From positions 41,532 to 105,531 of the forward strand of contig JAITVV010000070.1 of NCBI GenBank assembly GCA_031285625.1: a stretch of DNA of 64,000 nt, in the 5' to 3' direction. Of the stretch, positions 54,018 to 63,900 are shown in pieces (within the stretch, counting starts at the first letter, position 1; each line of letters opens with the position of its first letter). Source of the stretch: Prevotella sp. (GTDB taxonomy: Bacteria; Bacteroidota; Bacteroidia; Bacteroidales; Dysgonomonadaceae). The notes beneath the pieces were generated by a model. That model did no database searches, had not been told where the DNA came from, and was given only the letters and a program-made list of their open reading frames with translations. The translations under genes were made by a program, and so were the position numbers.

Positions 54018-55066
54018 TAAACTATAAGCATTGCATCACCATATGTACCGAACTTGTATTTCTCCTTTACAGCCAGTTCGTATATATCCATGATGCGGTC
54101 ATAACCACCAAAGGCAGCTGTCATCATTAATAGTGTCGATTGAGGCAAATGGAAGTTGGTTACCATGGAATCAGCTATACCAAAATCATATGGAGGGAAT
54201 ATAAACTTATTTGTCCATCCTTCATTTGTTTTCAGATGCCCGTCTGTACTTACGATTGTCTCTATAGCTCGCATTACAGATGTGCCCACTGCACATACAC
54301 GATGATTGTTATCCTTCGCATTGTTAACAATGTCGGCCGCATCCTGAGTGATCTGTAATTGCTCAGAATCCATCTTATGTTTAGTTAGATCTTCAACATC
54401 GATATCACGGTAGTTACCCAATCCTGAATGTAAAGTTATATAAGCGAAGTCCACACCCTTTATCTCCAGACGTTTCAGTAATTCACGACTGAAATGAAGG
54501 CCGGCAGCAGGAGCTACAACAGCACCCTCATTTTTGGCGAAGATTGTCTGATAGCGATCTTTATCTTCCGGTTCTTCTCCTCTGTTCAGGTATTTTGGAA
54601 TCGGAGTTTCGCCCAATGCATAAAGAGCTTTTCTAAACTCTTCGGATGGCCCGTCATATAAGAAACGTAGAGTGCGTCCGCGGGATGTTGTGTTGTCTAT
54701 AACTTCGGCAACCATAGAATCGTCATCGCCAAAATATAGCTTGTTTCCGATACGTATCTTGCGGGCTGGATCTACTAATACATCCCATAAGTGGAATTCT
54801 TCATTCAGTTCACGAAGAAGAAACACCTCTATAGTGGCTCCGGTTTTTTCTTTGTTACCATACAGACGCGCAGGAAAAACCTTTGTGTCATTAAAAACAA
54901 ATACATCTTTATCATTAAAATATCCTATAATATCTTTAAAGACTTTATGTTCTATTTCACCAGTCTTTCGGTCAAGAACCAATAAACGTGATTCATCCCT
55001 GTTTTTTGCCGGATGAGTGGCAATCAATTCCTCTGGAAGGTCAAATCTGAATTGAGATAGTTTCAT
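54017..55066 (-). CDS. queA: S-adenosylmethionine:tRNA ribosyltransferase-isomerase
   Basis: This 349-residue enzyme builds epoxyqueuosine on t[27 protein letters not shown] opens it; [39 protein letters not shown] and the closing [10 protein letters not shown] are the QueA landmarks. It is 22 bases after truB and overlaps folK by one base. Confidence 0.97.
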   Translation of the reverse strand: MKLSQFRFDLPEELIATHPAKNRDESRLLVLDRKTGEIEHKVFKDIIGYFNDKDVFVFNDTKVFPARLYGNKEKTGATIEVFLLRELNEEFHLWDVLVDPARKIRIGNKLYFGDDDSMVAEVIDNTTSRGRTLRFLYDGPSEEFRKALYALGETPIPKYLNRGEEPEDKDRYQTIFAKNEGAVVAPAAGLHFSRELLKRLEIKGVDFAYITLHSGLGNYRDIDVEDLTKHKMDSEQLQITQDAADIVNNAKDNNHRVCAVGTSVMRAIETIVSTDGHLKTNEGWTNKFIFPPYDFGIADSMVTNFHLPQSTLLMMTAAFGGYDRIMDIYELAVKEKYKFGTYGDAMLIV

Positions 55067-55088
55067 ATCTGTATCTAATATTTATTAT

Positions 55089-55781
55089 TTACTCTATAAT
55101 TAACGCATTCACAAATTCTTCAATCTGTTCACCATTGATACATTGGTCAAGGGTGACTTCTCCTATTCGTGTGCGTTCCAGCGCTGTCAGATGGGCTCCT
55201 GAATCAAGAGCTGTTCCTATATCGCGAGCCAATGCTCTAATGTAAGTTCCCTTACTGCATACAACCCTTACTTTTATTTCAGGAAAAGAATAGTCTAACA
55301 GTTCTATTTCATCTATAACCAGTAATTTGGGCTTTAGTTCTATTTCCTGCCCTTCTCTTGCAAACTCGTAAGCTCTCTTACCATCTACTTTGCAGGCAGA
55401 ATATGTTGGCGGTACCTGCTGTATTTCCCCTATAAACTCTTTTAGTTTTTGTTCTACCAGATCTTTGGTGATATGCTCAGTCGGGTAAGTTGCATCTATA
55501 TCAGTTTCCAAGTCAAAAGATGGAGTGGTGGCACCCAGTTTTACTGTTGCAATATATTCTTTAGTCTGATACTGGAAGGTTTCTATCAGTTTGGTTTTCT
55601 TTCCGGTACAGATAATCATAACTCCTGTAGCCAATGGATCGAGAGTACCAGCATGACCGACTTTCAGTTTACTAACACCCAACTTGCGACAAAGTTTATT
55701 CCTCAATTTACGAACCAGGGTAAACGATGTCCAGTTCAACGGCTTATTTATGTATAAGACCTCTCCGGAGATAAAATCCAT
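55089..55781 (-). CDS. truB: tRNA pseudouridine-55 synthase
   Basis: This 230-residue enzyme makes pseudouridine 55 in tRNA. The catalytic Asp is in GHAGTLDPLATGVMI, preceded by KPLNWTSF and KLKVGHAG, and the later CSKGTYIRALARDIG is a second TruB motif. It is the short form without a PUA domain. Its first base overlaps the stop of uppP. Confidence 0.97.
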   Translation of the reverse strand: MDFISGEVLYINKPLNWTSFTLVRKLRNKLCRKLGVSKLKVGHAGTLDPLATGVMIICTGKKTKLIETFQYQTKEYIATVKLGATTPSFDLETDIDATYPTEHITKDLVEQKLKEFIGEIQQVPPTYSACKVDGKRAYEFAREGQEIELKPKLLVIDEIELLDYSFPEIKVRVVCSKGTYIRALARDIGTALDSGAHLTALERTRIGEVTLDQCINGEQIEEFVNALIIE

Positions 55782-56635
55782 TATATAATTGTTAATTCGT
55801 GTCCTGTAAGCAATAGTGCTAACAAGATACCTCCTAAAATAATACGATACCAGCCAAATAGTTTAAAGCCATATTTGGTTACAAATCCTATAAAGAATTT
55901 GATAGCTAATAATGCTACAATAAATGCCACAACGTTACCAAGAAGCAATACTCCTATATTCTCTTGTAAAAGGGGTAAACCTGTATCGGATAATATCAAT
56001 TTTAGCAGTTTATATCCGGTTGCCGCTGCCATAGTGGGAACAGCCAGAAAGAATGAGAACTCTGCTGCATTTTTACGGCTCAATCCACGGCTCATACCCC
56101 CAACGATAGTTGCCATAGAACGGGATACTCCCGGTATCATTGCTATACATTGATAAAAGCCTATAATAATAGCGTTCTTGTATGTGATCTCCTGTTCACC
56201 CTCCTCAGGTCTGTTGAACCATCTGTCAACAAATAACATCAGGATACCTCCTAATACTAACATAATAGCTACAACAGTTACATTCTCAAGAAGCTCATCT
56301 ATTTTATCACTAAATATAAGACCTAAGAATGCTGCGGGAAGAAATCCGGCTATAAGTTTCCAATAAAATTCATATTTGTATGCAATGAAATTCACAAAGC
56401 TGCTATGCTCCGATCTGGGTTTGTCAGTTCTAAACCGGAAGAAACGCTTCCAATACAGAACAATTACCGATAGGATTGCTCCAAACTGTATGATAACAGT
56501 AAATGCTTTAACAAACTCATTGCTCTCAATCCCTAAAAGGTTTTGAGCAATAATCATATGTCCGGTTGAGGACACCGGTAGAAATTCAGTTAGTCCCTCT
56601 ACTATGGCAATGATGATTGCCTCAATAATACTCAT
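55781..56635 (-). CDS. uppP: Undecaprenyl-diphosphatase
   Basis: This 284-residue integral membrane enzyme recycles the lipid carrier of cell-wall synthesis. [18 protein letters not shown] near the N-terminus and [17 protein letters not shown] are the two BacA catalytic motifs. Eight or so helices are seen. It lies between the DUF3098 gene and truB. Confidence 0.97.
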   Translation of the reverse strand: MSIIEAIIIAIVEGLTEFLPVSSTGHMIIAQNLLGIESNEFVKAFTVIIQFGAILSVIVLYWKRFFRFRTDKPRSEHSSFVNFIAYKYEFYWKLIAGFLPAAFLGLIFSDKIDELLENVTVVAIMLVLGGILMLFVDRWFNRPEEGEQEITYKNAIIIGFYQCIAMIPGVSRSMATIVGGMSRGLSRKNAAEFSFFLAVPTMAAATGYKLLKLILSDTGLPLLQENIGVLLLGNVVAFIVALLAIKFFIGFVTKYGFKLFGWYRIILGGILLALLLTGHELTII

Positions 56636-56656
56636 TATAATTTATCTGTTTTGTGA

Positions 56657-56914
56657 TTAGTCGCGTTCTTTCTTCTCATCAGGCAGTTCTTTGCTGCGGG
56701 GATACAGTACTCCTACTATCATCAGAAGAAATCCTGCCAGACAAACCATAGGAGCTACAACAATCCTTTTTGTGCTGAATATATCCGGTTCAAATCCACT
56801 TTCTATACTTGACGATGGTCCGGTCATAAGGATGAACCCCAAGATGATAACAACTATTGATACTGCACAGATAATGTAGTTTAGCTTGCCAAATGCAAAA
56901 TCTTTTTTGTCCAT
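56657..56914 (-). CDS. DUF3098 small membrane protein
   Basis: This 85-residue protein has two hydrophobic helices (about 12-30 and 48-68) joined by a polar loop with FEPDIFSTKRIVVAP, and a charged tail. The pattern and its place between ftsX and uppP fit DUF3098, a conserved Bacteroidetes neighbour of ftsX. Function is unknown. A link to FtsX or division is guessed from position only. Confidence 0.88.
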   Translation of the reverse strand: MDKKDFAFGKLNYIICAVSIVVIILGFILMTGPSSSIESGFEPDIFSTKRIVVAPMVCLAGFLLMIVGVLYPRSKELPDEKKERD

Positions 56915-56920
56915 ATCTTA

Positions 56921-57814
56921 TTATATGTGATAAAGTTTATTTGTAGTCATTCTTAAATATCTGTTGACAGCAAATGCCGTAGCAAATGCTGCAATAAGTA
57001 TTCCAAAGACAACAACAAGTCCATATACGATCAACAATTCGTACATTTTTACTATCGATATTGTTTCAGGAATCACATTAGTTACGTAGTATACCACTCC
57101 TGTTATAGCCAGATTGGCTAGAATGGCAGCGATGATACCACTTAATATCATTCTCCACATAAACGGCCATCGTATAAATGAATTGGTAGCACCTACCAGT
57201 TGCATTGTGTTGATGAGAAAACGTTTGGAGTATATATTCAATTGGATAATACTTCTTATCAGGGTAAACGATATAAGTATAAGGATGACTACAAGTATAA
57301 TAAGGATAGTACCTATCAGCGAGAGTTTAGAATTTGCATTCATGATATCACTCTCATTATATACTATATTATTTACAATAGTTCCACCCTTTATGCTTCC
57401 ACTTTTCAGGCTGGCTTCTACTTTTTTTATGCTATCTGTATTTACATATTCGGATTTTATGAAGACATCAAAATATGCATGAGCCGGATTGTAACCTAAG
57501 ACCTCTTCCGGATCGCGTCCCAGATCTTCCACCAGCTGTTTTTTAGCTTCATCTTTACTTATGTATACAACCGATTTTACATAGGGGTTAGCATTCAGCT
57601 CTTTTTGGATCTTATTAATAGACGCCTCTTCTATATTCTCTGATAACTCAATCGAAATACCCATACTCTCTTTCAGATAGGAGCTGATACCATTTGCTGT
57701 GAATCCGACTAAAAAGGTCAGTCCCAGTAGAAAAAGGACAAGAGTTATACTAATGGTAGTAATGACCCCTGCAGTGAAAAAAGATATCGTTTTATACTGA
57801 TGTTTGTCAGACAT
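56921..57814 (-). CDS. ftsX: Cell division ABC-type permease subunit FtsX
   Basis: I place the start at ATG 57814 (MSDKHQYKTISFF); the reading frame extends to a TTG at 57829, which is unlikely to be used. The resulting 297-residue protein has one N-terminal helix, a periplasmic domain (SINKIQKELNANPYVKSVVYISKDEA) and three C-terminal helices, the FtsX layout. With FtsE it signals to cell-wall hydrolases at the division site. ftsE is not in the window. The DUF3098 gene follows after six bases. Confidence 0.94.
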   Translation of the reverse strand: MSDKHQYKTISFFTAGVITTISITLVLFLLGLTFLVGFTANGISSYLKESMGISIELSENIEEASINKIQKELNANPYVKSVVYISKDEAKKQLVEDLGRDPEEVLGYNPAHAYFDVFIKSEYVNTDSIKKVEASLKSGSIKGGTIVNNIVYNESDIMNANSKLSLIGTILIILVVILILISFTLIRSIIQLNIYSKRFLINTMQLVGATNSFIRWPFMWRMILSGIIAAILANLAITGVVYYVTNVIPETISIVKMYELLIVYGLVVVFGILIAAFATAFAVNRYLRMTTNKLYHI

Positions 57815-57980
57815 ATTGTACAGAGACAATTAAGAAGTATTTAGTATATGGGTATACAACACCCAAATTCGCTGCAAAGAAACAAAATAAATACATCTTA
57901 CAGTACTATTTTTGTTTTTTTTAATAAATAAGTCTTTGTAGTCAATAGTTTTAGGTACATTATCGATAAAAATAATGTCG

Positions 57981-57988
57981 TATATTTG
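57981..57988 (+). promoter_or_regulatory. Candidate -7 element of galM
   Basis: TATATTTG is a perfect TAnnTTTG box, 44 bases before the galM start. The -33 region lacks a clear TTTG. Confidence 0.55.
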
Positions 57989-58032
57989 CAATTAACATAT
58001 TTGAAAAAGGAATCATAAAATCTAAAAAGATC

Positions 58033-59103
58033 ATGCAAATAACAAAATCGGGATTACACCCAGCAGGTTTTTCGGGCAAGGTTGATGGTAAAGATGTACA
58101 GATGTACGTTCTTACCAATAGTAACGGATCAGAAGCTACAGTCATTAACTATGGTGCAAAAATAGTTTCATTATCTATTCCAGATAAAAATGGGAAGTTG
58201 GTCGATGTAGTTCTTGGACATAACAATCTGAATGAATATCTTAATTCGGAAGAGCCATATTTTGGAGCAGTGTGTGGCCGTACCGGAAACCGCATAGCTA
58301 AAGGACAATTTGCACTGGAAGGTGTTACATATAAATTAGCTATAAATAATGGACCTAATAACTTACATGGAGGCTTGAAAGGGTTTAATGCCGTAGTTTG
58401 GGATGCAAAGCAGATAGACAACCAAACTTTAGAGTTAACTTATCTTGCAAAAGATGGAGAAGAAGGTTTTCCTGGAAATCTGAATGTAAAGATGATTTAC
58501 AAGCTAACTGATGAGAATGAATTCTCAATAGAATACCAAGCGACCACGGATAAAACAACAATATTAAACCTAACAAACCACTCATATTTCAATTTATCGG
58601 GTGAGGGCGATGCGAGTGTAAACGATCATATACTTGTAATGCATGCATCTACTTATTTACCAACAGATGACACAGCTATTCCTTATGGAGATCCTGAACC
58701 TGTGAAAGATACTCCATTTGACTTTACTACTCCTCATACCATTGGAGAAAGAATAGAAGATGACTTTGAGCAGTTACATTTTGGTAAAGGATATGACCAT
58801 ACAATGGTGCTTGACAAAAAAGAAGGAGAACTGGCTTTGGCTGTAGAATGTTATTCCCCAAAGACAGGTATCCAAATGAATATATCGACTACCGAGCCTG
58901 GAGTACAAATATACACAGGAAACTGGATGTCTGGTAATTTTGAAGGTAAGCACGGGCACCGTTACCCTATGCGTGCTGCAGTTTGCTTCGAAACACAACA
59001 TTTTCCTGATAGTATAAATAAGCCAGCTTATCCAAGTGTAATATTAAAACCCGGTGAAACTTTTAGTAGTAAAACCGTTCATCATTTTTCAGTGAAAAAA
59101 TAA
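58033..59103 (+). CDS. galM: Aldose 1-epimerase (mutarotase)
   Basis: This 356-residue enzyme interconverts the anomers of aldoses such as galactose and glucose. VCGRTGNRIAKGQF, NLHGGLKGFNAVVW, LTNHSYFNLSGEG with a catalytic His, and the catalytic Glu in AAVCFETQHFPDS are in the usual order. It has no signal peptide, so it is probably cytoplasmic. It converges with coaA at a clear terminator. Confidence 0.96.
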   Translation: MQITKSGLHPAGFSGKVDGKDVQMYVLTNSNGSEATVINYGAKIVSLSIPDKNGKLVDVVLGHNNLNEYLNSEEPYFGAVCGRTGNRIAKGQFALEGVTYKLAINNGPNNLHGGLKGFNAVVWDAKQIDNQTLELTYLAKDGEEGFPGNLNVKMIYKLTDENEFSIEYQATTDKTTILNLTNHSYFNLSGEGDASVNDHILVMHASTYLPTDDTAIPYGDPEPVKDTPFDFTTPHTIGERIEDDFEQLHFGKGYDHTMVLDKKEGELALAVECYSPKTGIQMNISTTEPGVQIYTGNWMSGNFEGKHGHRYPMRAAVCFETQHFPDSINKPAYPSVILKPGETFSSKTVHHFSVKK

Positions 59104-59106
59104 TAT

Positions 59107-59141
59107 AATAATCCCCTGCAGTTATCCTACAGGGGATTATT
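59107..59141. terminator. Bidirectional terminator between galM and coaA
   Basis: AATAATCCCCTG at 59107-59118 pairs perfectly with 59130-59141 around an 11-base loop, with A/T-rich flanks. It lies directly between two converging genes. Confidence 0.9.
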
Positions 59142-59156
59142 TCTATATTCAAATAT

Positions 59157-60098
59157 CTATTTTCTCAATGTGACGTAATCTACTGCATGTCCTTCCCCTT
59201 TGTGCAAAACCAGACTTGCTCGTCCTCTTGTAGGGAGTATATTTTTACGCAGATTTTTACGGTTAATCTCGCGCCAGATTGTTTTCGATGTCTTCAAGGC
59301 GTCCTCTTCAGATAGTTCTGCATAGTGCCGGAAATATGATCTTGGATTAGTAAACGCTCCTTCCCTTAATTTCATAAAGCGGGAAACATACCAATCTTCG
59401 AGTTGCTGCTCATCAGCATCTACATATATAGAGAAATCCACATAATCCGAAACGAAAACTCTTGGTTTCTCATTTGGATAATCCATTCCGCTTTGTAAAA
59501 CATTCAGTCCTTCCAGGATCAGAATATCCGGTTGATTTATTTCTTCATACACATCCGGAATAACATCATAAATCAGATGGGAATATCTGGGCACTTTTAG
59601 TTCTTTTTTGCCTGATTTGATGTCTGTGACAAATTTCAGCAAACATTTTATATCATACGACTGAGGGAATCCTTTTTTTAACATCATACCTTTTTCCTCC
59701 AATACTGCATTTGGATACAAGAATCCGTCTGTTGTAACCAGGGATACACGTGTATTTTCCTTCCATCGGCTCAGCAGTGCCTGTAATACACGGGCAGTGG
59801 TACTTTTTCCTACAGATACACTACCTGCAATACCTATAATGAAAGGGATTTTCTGCGCCTCCTGTTTCAAGAATTTCATTAAAACGGATTGCCTGCTAGT
59901 TCGTGCATTTACATAGTAGCTCAGCAGGCGAGAGAGCGGTAGATATATATCTTCAACTTCATCAATTGATAACTTATCATCAATACCTTGCAGAGTAAGT
60001 AATTCTTCGTAGGTGAGGGTCATAGGTTCAGAATCACGTAGTGCCGCCCATTGCTCACGAGAGAACTGCATATAAGGACTGGTCGGGATTGCTTTCAT
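59157..60098 (-). CDS. coaA: Pantothenate kinase, type I
   Basis: This 313-residue enzyme starts coenzyme A synthesis by phosphorylating pantothenate. The P-loop is [18 protein letters not shown], followed by [27 protein letters not shown] and LEGLNVLQ. It keeps all type I motifs. A minus-strand -7 box lies just upstream. Confidence 0.97.
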   Translation of the reverse strand: MKAIPTSPYMQFSREQWAALRDSEPMTLTYEELLTLQGIDDKLSIDEVEDIYLPLSRLLSYYVNARTSRQSVLMKFLKQEAQKIPFIIGIAGSVSVGKSTTARVLQALLSRWKENTRVSLVTTDGFLYPNAVLEEKGMMLKKGFPQSYDIKCLLKFVTDIKSGKKELKVPRYSHLIYDVIPDVYEEINQPDILILEGLNVLQSGMDYPNEKPRVFVSDYVDFSIYVDADEQQLEDWYVSRFMKLREGAFTNPRSYFRHYAELSEEDALKTSKTIWREINRKNLRKNILPTRGRASLVLHKGEGHAVDYVTLRK

Positions 60099-60117
60099 TT
60101 ATTTGCATTTAATGGAG

Positions 60118-60125
60118 CAAAGGTA
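60118..60125 (-). promoter_or_regulatory. Candidate -7 element of coaA
   Basis: The minus strand reads TACCTTTG, matching TAnnTTTG, 20 bases before the coaA start. No -33 box is seen at the right spacing. Confidence 0.5.
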
Positions 60126-60498
60126 TAGAAAAGTAATAAGTTATTAATATAAATTATCATACTATTATATACCAGTAAGTCCCAAGATTCACACCTCAGA
60201 ACTTACTAAAATCTAATCTTAAAAACAATTATCATAATAGTGTTATATGATATTATTATCAATACGAATACTATGCCATTATTATTATCTATTTTATATT
60301 TAATACATTAAGGGGTTATTACTCTTGTTAAGTGTAAAAAAATATTACACTTATTATAATTCTCTTTACAGTTGTATTCTGTAATTTCCATTTTGAATTC
60401 CAATTGGTTATTATAGAATCTTTTCTTGAAGATTTAGACTATTTCGAGTCCATAGATTTAAATGATGATTATCTTTATGCCTTTACGTTAAATATATT
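60126..60498. other. AT-rich gap upstream of the APH-family gene
   Basis: Roughly 370 bases hold no gene with a normal start. One frame is open from 60338 to 60502 (about 54 codons, ending DDYLYAFTLNIL) without an ATG; its TGA overlaps the next gene's ATG as ATGA. It may be a gene remnant or chance. Confidence 0.4.
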
Positions 60499-61356
60499 AT
60501 GAAGAAAAGTAAAGAATTGACTATTGTAAAAGAGTTGACGAATATAGGCGATGAAAGCAACATTGTTTTGAACGAAGTTGGTTGGACAAGCCGTGTCTAT
60601 ATTGTAAACAATGGTAAGACTGTTTTTAAATTTTTAAAGAATAAACAATATCAAGAAGAATTTAAACATGAAATAAATATTTTGATGTTAATTAAAGAAC
60701 ACAAGTTCAATGTGAAGATTCCCTTGATTAGTAAGTTAGGAGTAGATAATGCTTATATAGCATTTGATGGATTGATAGGCAAATCAATGACAAAAGAACT
60801 TGTAGATAAATTAACTGAAGAGCAAAGGAGAAACATAGGTACACAAATAGGGCTATTCTTAAAAACGCTCCATAAAATCAACTATAAAGGCAAAAGTCCA
60901 AACAGCGAAGGCGATATAATTGAATGGCTTCAAAATTCATTTAATAAAAGAAAACATACACTAAAAAGATATTTTAGTGATAATGAACTTGTTACTATTG
61001 AAAGTTTGGTGGCAGCTTTCCCGCAAAAGTCGCAAGAATTTGGTATAGAACAAGTCTTTTGCCATGGCGACTTAGGATACAATAATATTTTACTAAACGA
61101 TAATTTTGATGTAGGTGTGATAGACTTTGGTGATGCAGGTTACAATGATATATCATATGATTTCGTTGGATTAGAGGATGATGATATGTTGGATGCAGCA
61201 ATTTTAGCATATGATGGAGATGAGATTTTGAGAAAGAAAATAGAAATACGCCGAAAGTTGTTACCACTTATGGAAATGTTGTTTTTGATTGATAAAAAGG
61301 ATAAAGAGGGGGTTCGACAATGTGTAGAAAGAATGCGTGTACGTTTGAAAATGTAA
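60499..61356 (+). CDS. Aminoglycoside-phosphotransferase-family kinase
   Basis: This 285-residue cytoplasmic protein has the APH/choline-kinase fold. The N-lobe includes VFKFLKNKQYQEEFKHEI. The catalytic loop is CHGDLGYNNILL (Brenner-type HGDxxxxN), and VIDFGDAG is the metal-binding motif. It may phosphorylate an aminoglycoside, another antibiotic or a small metabolite. Resistance is not implied by sequence alone. Codon use is very AT-rich compared with housekeeping neighbours, and a truncated acetyltransferase follows, so this pair looks acquired. Confidence 0.87.
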   Translation: MKKSKELTIVKELTNIGDESNIVLNEVGWTSRVYIVNNGKTVFKFLKNKQYQEEFKHEINILMLIKEHKFNVKIPLISKLGVDNAYIAFDGLIGKSMTKELVDKLTEEQRRNIGTQIGLFLKTLHKINYKGKSPNSEGDIIEWLQNSFNKRKHTLKRYFSDNELVTIESLVAAFPQKSQEFGIEQVFCHGDLGYNNILLNDNFDVGVIDFGDAGYNDISYDFVGLEDDDMLDAAILAYDGDEILRKKIEIRRKLLPLMEMLFLIDKKDKEGVRQCVERMRVRLKM

Positions 61357-61398
61357 GGATCTACATAGAATAACTATCTTTGAGTAGAAATATTTATT

Positions 61399-61626
61399 AT
61401 GATAACCTATAAAAATGAAATCCCTTCTATTGAATCTTTCTTTATACTCTACAAATCAACAGGGTGGGATAAAAAAGGGAGGAAACAGAAAAATCAATTG
61501 TATGATTGTTTGAAAAATAGTTGGTATATGGTTGTAGCTTATTACAATAATGAATTAGTTGGGTGTGGAAGAATAATTTCAGATGGATATTTACATGCAT
61601 TTATAACAGAATTAATTTTATCCTAA
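61399..61626 (+). pseudogene. Truncated GNAT acetyltransferase
   Basis: The 75-residue ORF holds only the N-terminal half of a GNAT protein: YMVVAYYNNELVGCGRIISD and YLHAFITELIL, ending where the acetyl-CoA-binding loop should begin. A TAA at 61624 closes the frame. The next stretch in another frame (FYPKDKSIKTV) is short and also stops. Without the acetyl-CoA site it should be inactive. Confidence 0.7.
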
Positions 61627-61656
61627 AGATAAAAGTATCAAAACTGTATAATCAAA

Positions 61657-61697
61657 AGACAACAGATTAGTACTAACTAGGTACTAATTTGTTGTCT
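61657..61697. terminator. Terminator-like hairpin between the GNAT fragment and the DUF892 gene
   Basis: The 17-base arm 61657-61673 (AGACAACAGATTAGTAC) pairs with 61681-61697 with one mismatch and a 7-base loop. It lies between converging genes. T-tracts are weak. Confidence 0.7.
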
Positions 61698-61721
61698 AAA
61701 TGAGACTAACTACGATTAATC

Positions 61722-62240
61722 TTATTCCTTTGCAGCCTTTTCATTTACAGAATCTTCTGCAATCTTTGTCAAAGAGACATCGGTGTCCTTCTCATTCTGA
61801 AGTATCTCTTCAAGTAATCTTTCCACTTCTTTATGCTTCATGTGGCGTGCGAATATTCTCAATGTACCGTAAGTTGCTATTTCATAATGTTCTGCTTTTT
61901 GTGCAGCCAATATCAAACCGGCATCACGGGTAAAGGTATCTTTATCAGTATCATCAATAATACTGTCTGCTTCCTTCAGTAAACCCTCCATAGCATCACA
62001 CTTCTTAGCCTCTGCCTTTTCTCCGAGTATTTCAAATACTTTTTCTACTTTCTTTATTTGTTCCTGAGTCTCTCTTGCATGCTTCTCGAAAGCCATTGCC
62101 AGCTCTTTACTGGTAGATGCTTTTTGCAGTTTTGGCAAAGCTTTTGCTAAATGTTGCTCAGCCCAATAAATATCCTTTAACTCATCTACAAAGAACTCAT
62201 GGAATTCTGAATCTTCCATTCCTTTATTTTTATTATCCAT
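61722..62240 (-). CDS. DUF892 (YciE/YciF-type) ferritin-like protein
   Basis: This 172-residue four-helix protein has FFVDELKDIYWAEQHLAKALPKL at the start and ILAAQKAEHYEIATYGTLRIFA in the third helix, holding the Glu and His residues that bind a di-iron site. YciF-type proteins respond to osmotic or oxidative stress. It ends at a terminator-like hairpin and follows a small Lys-rich gene and a manganese catalase gene, suggesting one stress-linked unit. Confidence 0.93.
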   Translation of the reverse strand: MDNKNKGMEDSEFHEFFVDELKDIYWAEQHLAKALPKLQKASTSKELAMAFEKHARETQEQIKKVEKVFEILGEKAEAKKCDAMEGLLKEADSIIDDTDKDTFTRDAGLILAAQKAEHYEIATYGTLRIFARHMKHKEVERLLEEILQNEKDTDVSLTKIAEDSVNEKAAKE

Positions 62241-62271
62241 CGTTTATAAATTTAAATTAGTTATCAATACG

Positions 62272-62311
62272 AAAAAACATAACTGCCTTCTTTAAAATTT
62301 CCTCCGAAGGC
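62272..62311 (-). terminator. Intrinsic terminator after the small Lys/Ser/Thr-rich gene
   Basis: On the minus strand GCCTTC (62306-62311 region) pairs with GAAGGC (62285-62290 region), and TTTTTT follows at 62272-62277. It lies 28 bases past the small gene and 32 bases before the DUF892 gene, so the DUF892 gene may rely on its own promoter or on read-through. Confidence 0.65.
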
Positions 62312-62338
62312 GATTGCTTAACAGTAAATCTTGCTAAG

Positions 62339-62479
62339 TTATTTTTTAGAAGATTTATTGTTTTTAGTGCTACTACTTTTTGAAGCAGTTGGAGTAGTTG
62401 TTTTCTTTGCTGTACTTTTTGTCTGGCTTGAACTTGTCTGAGCCTTTGTTGTACTTTTTAAATCTTTTTTTGAGTCCAT
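62339..62479 (-). CDS. 46-residue Lys/Ser/Thr-rich basic protein
   Basis: An ATG at 62479 starts a 46-codon frame ending at TAA 62339. The protein begins MDSKKDLKSTTKAQTSSS and is almost wholly Lys, Ser and Thr, with repeated KSTAKK and SSSTK units and no hydrophobic residues to speak of. It is probably disordered and could bind nucleic acid like the basic tails of H1-type proteins. Its place 17 bases after the manganese catalase gene suggests cotranscription. Function is unknown; coding potential rests on position, start codon and bias. Confidence 0.65.
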   Translation of the reverse strand: MDSKKDLKSTTKAQTSSSQTKSTAKKTTTPTASKSSSTKNNKSSKK

Positions 62480-62496
62480 AATTTCGAGTTTTTAAA

Positions 62497-63447
62497 TTAA
62501 TTACCTTTTGAATTACTATTATACTCACTCCATTGAATATCCTTCTCCGAAGTAGAATTTTTGATTTCCTGACTTTTTTGCTTACTGATTTTCTTATCCA
62601 TTTCCCGAACTGTTTTTTCGGTACGGTCTGTTCCGGTAGACTCTAATTCTGTAAGTCCATTAGATTGCAGTACACAATCCTGAACATTATCGATATATTG
62701 CCATTCTTCTTTTAATCTCGAACTCTTACCTTCGTTCCAAGGTCCGCGGGTATCATCTCCTTTCGACATGTTGAAATAAAGATTACTATATTTCGGATTG
62801 CCTTGTAATACTCCGGGTGGAAAGTTCGGCTCTATTGTAGCTAACGCTGCTTCAAACTGTTGGAAGTGTACAATCTCCCGTGTCATCAAGAAACTCAATG
62901 TTTCTTTTACATACGGATCATCTGTATATTTGAAAAGATATTCGTATACAATTTTTGCCCTCGACTCAGCTGCTATATTGGATCGCAAGTCAACTGTAGG
63001 CTCTCCGTTTGCATTTACATAACTACCACACCATGGTATGCCATTACTATCGGTAAGCATAGGCGATCCGCCTGATAAAACTCCGAACTGTGGATTAATA
63101 GTAGCTGCATGAATAAAGTCTTCCTTAGCCGATTTTCCTTTCATCGTTTCATTGATCTCCGCTTCATCGGCCATATCCTTCAATTCACCGTTTATTCCGG
63201 TAAGTAGCATCTGGATAGTAGCACCAACGATTTCAAGATGGCTTAGCTCTTCTGCTGCAATATCCATCAGCAAATCATAAATTTCAGGATGAGGATTTTT
63301 ACAGGCAAATGCTTGTACAAAATACTGCATAGCCGCCTTTAATTCTCCATTACCTCCGCCAAATTGTTCCAGCAAGAGTCGTGCAAACCGTGGATCAGGT
63401 TTGGATACCCTTGCATTAAACTGTAATTCTTTTACATGATAAATCAT
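62497..63447 (-). CDS. Manganese (non-haem) catalase
   Basis: This 316-residue enzyme splits hydrogen peroxide at a dimanganese site. The ferritin-like core has FGGGNGELKAAMQYFVQAF, AAEELSHLEIVGATIQML with ligand Glu and His, and MTREIVHFQQFEAAL with the second Glu/His pair. A polar, Lys/Ser-rich tail (about 255-316) follows the catalytic domain. It heads the minus-strand stress set. Confidence 0.95.
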   Translation of the reverse strand: MIYHVKELQFNARVSKPDPRFARLLLEQFGGGNGELKAAMQYFVQAFACKNPHPEIYDLLMDIAAEELSHLEIVGATIQMLLTGINGELKDMADEAEINETMKGKSAKEDFIHAATINPQFGVLSGGSPMLTDSNGIPWCGSYVNANGEPTVDLRSNIAAESRAKIVYEYLFKYTDDPYVKETLSFLMTREIVHFQQFEAALATIEPNFPPGVLQGNPKYSNLYFNMSKGDDTRGPWNEGKSSRLKEEWQYIDNVQDCVLQSNGLTELESTGTDRTEKTVREMDKKISKQKSQEIKNSTSEKDIQWSEYNSNSKGN

Positions 63448-63900
63448 ATGACCTTCTATTTTAAGTTAATTAAAAACCGGGAATGAAAGTTTACCACCTA
63501 AATTATTACCTAGGATAATTTATACTATAGTAGCAAGCTTTTTTGTAACATTTAAACAGTAGAAAAAACGGAATAGTTTTTCAGAAAAAGTTAAATAACA
63601 AAATTTAATATACACATTTACAGATTGTTATATGTGTAATTTATTCTTTTTTAAAGAAGTCTGTTGTTTTGATTTTAATTTTTTAACACATAGTTTCTAT
63701 GTAAAAATAAATTTAACTCACTAAGAAAGAAGAGGTTATTTGTGAGTCTGAAAAAACACTATAATTGTTACTTAAACTAATTATAACGAGTTTGCAATGA
63801 TAAAAGTTTTTCATTCTTTACATTTCTTTGATTGTAAACATTTTATGCAAGAGTTGTGTTTTTATAGATATCAATATCTCTTGGAAAATCCAGTGAGCAT
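63448..63900. other. Upstream region of the manganese catalase gene
   Basis: About 450 AT-rich bases with no gene. The promoter of the catalase set should lie here, but I do not see a convincing TAnnTTTG with a spaced -33 box. Confidence 0.4.

Noticed and set aside
57815-57829. Upstream start of ftsX
   Set aside because: The first codon of the longer frame is TTG. ATG 57814 gives a normal FtsX N-terminus.
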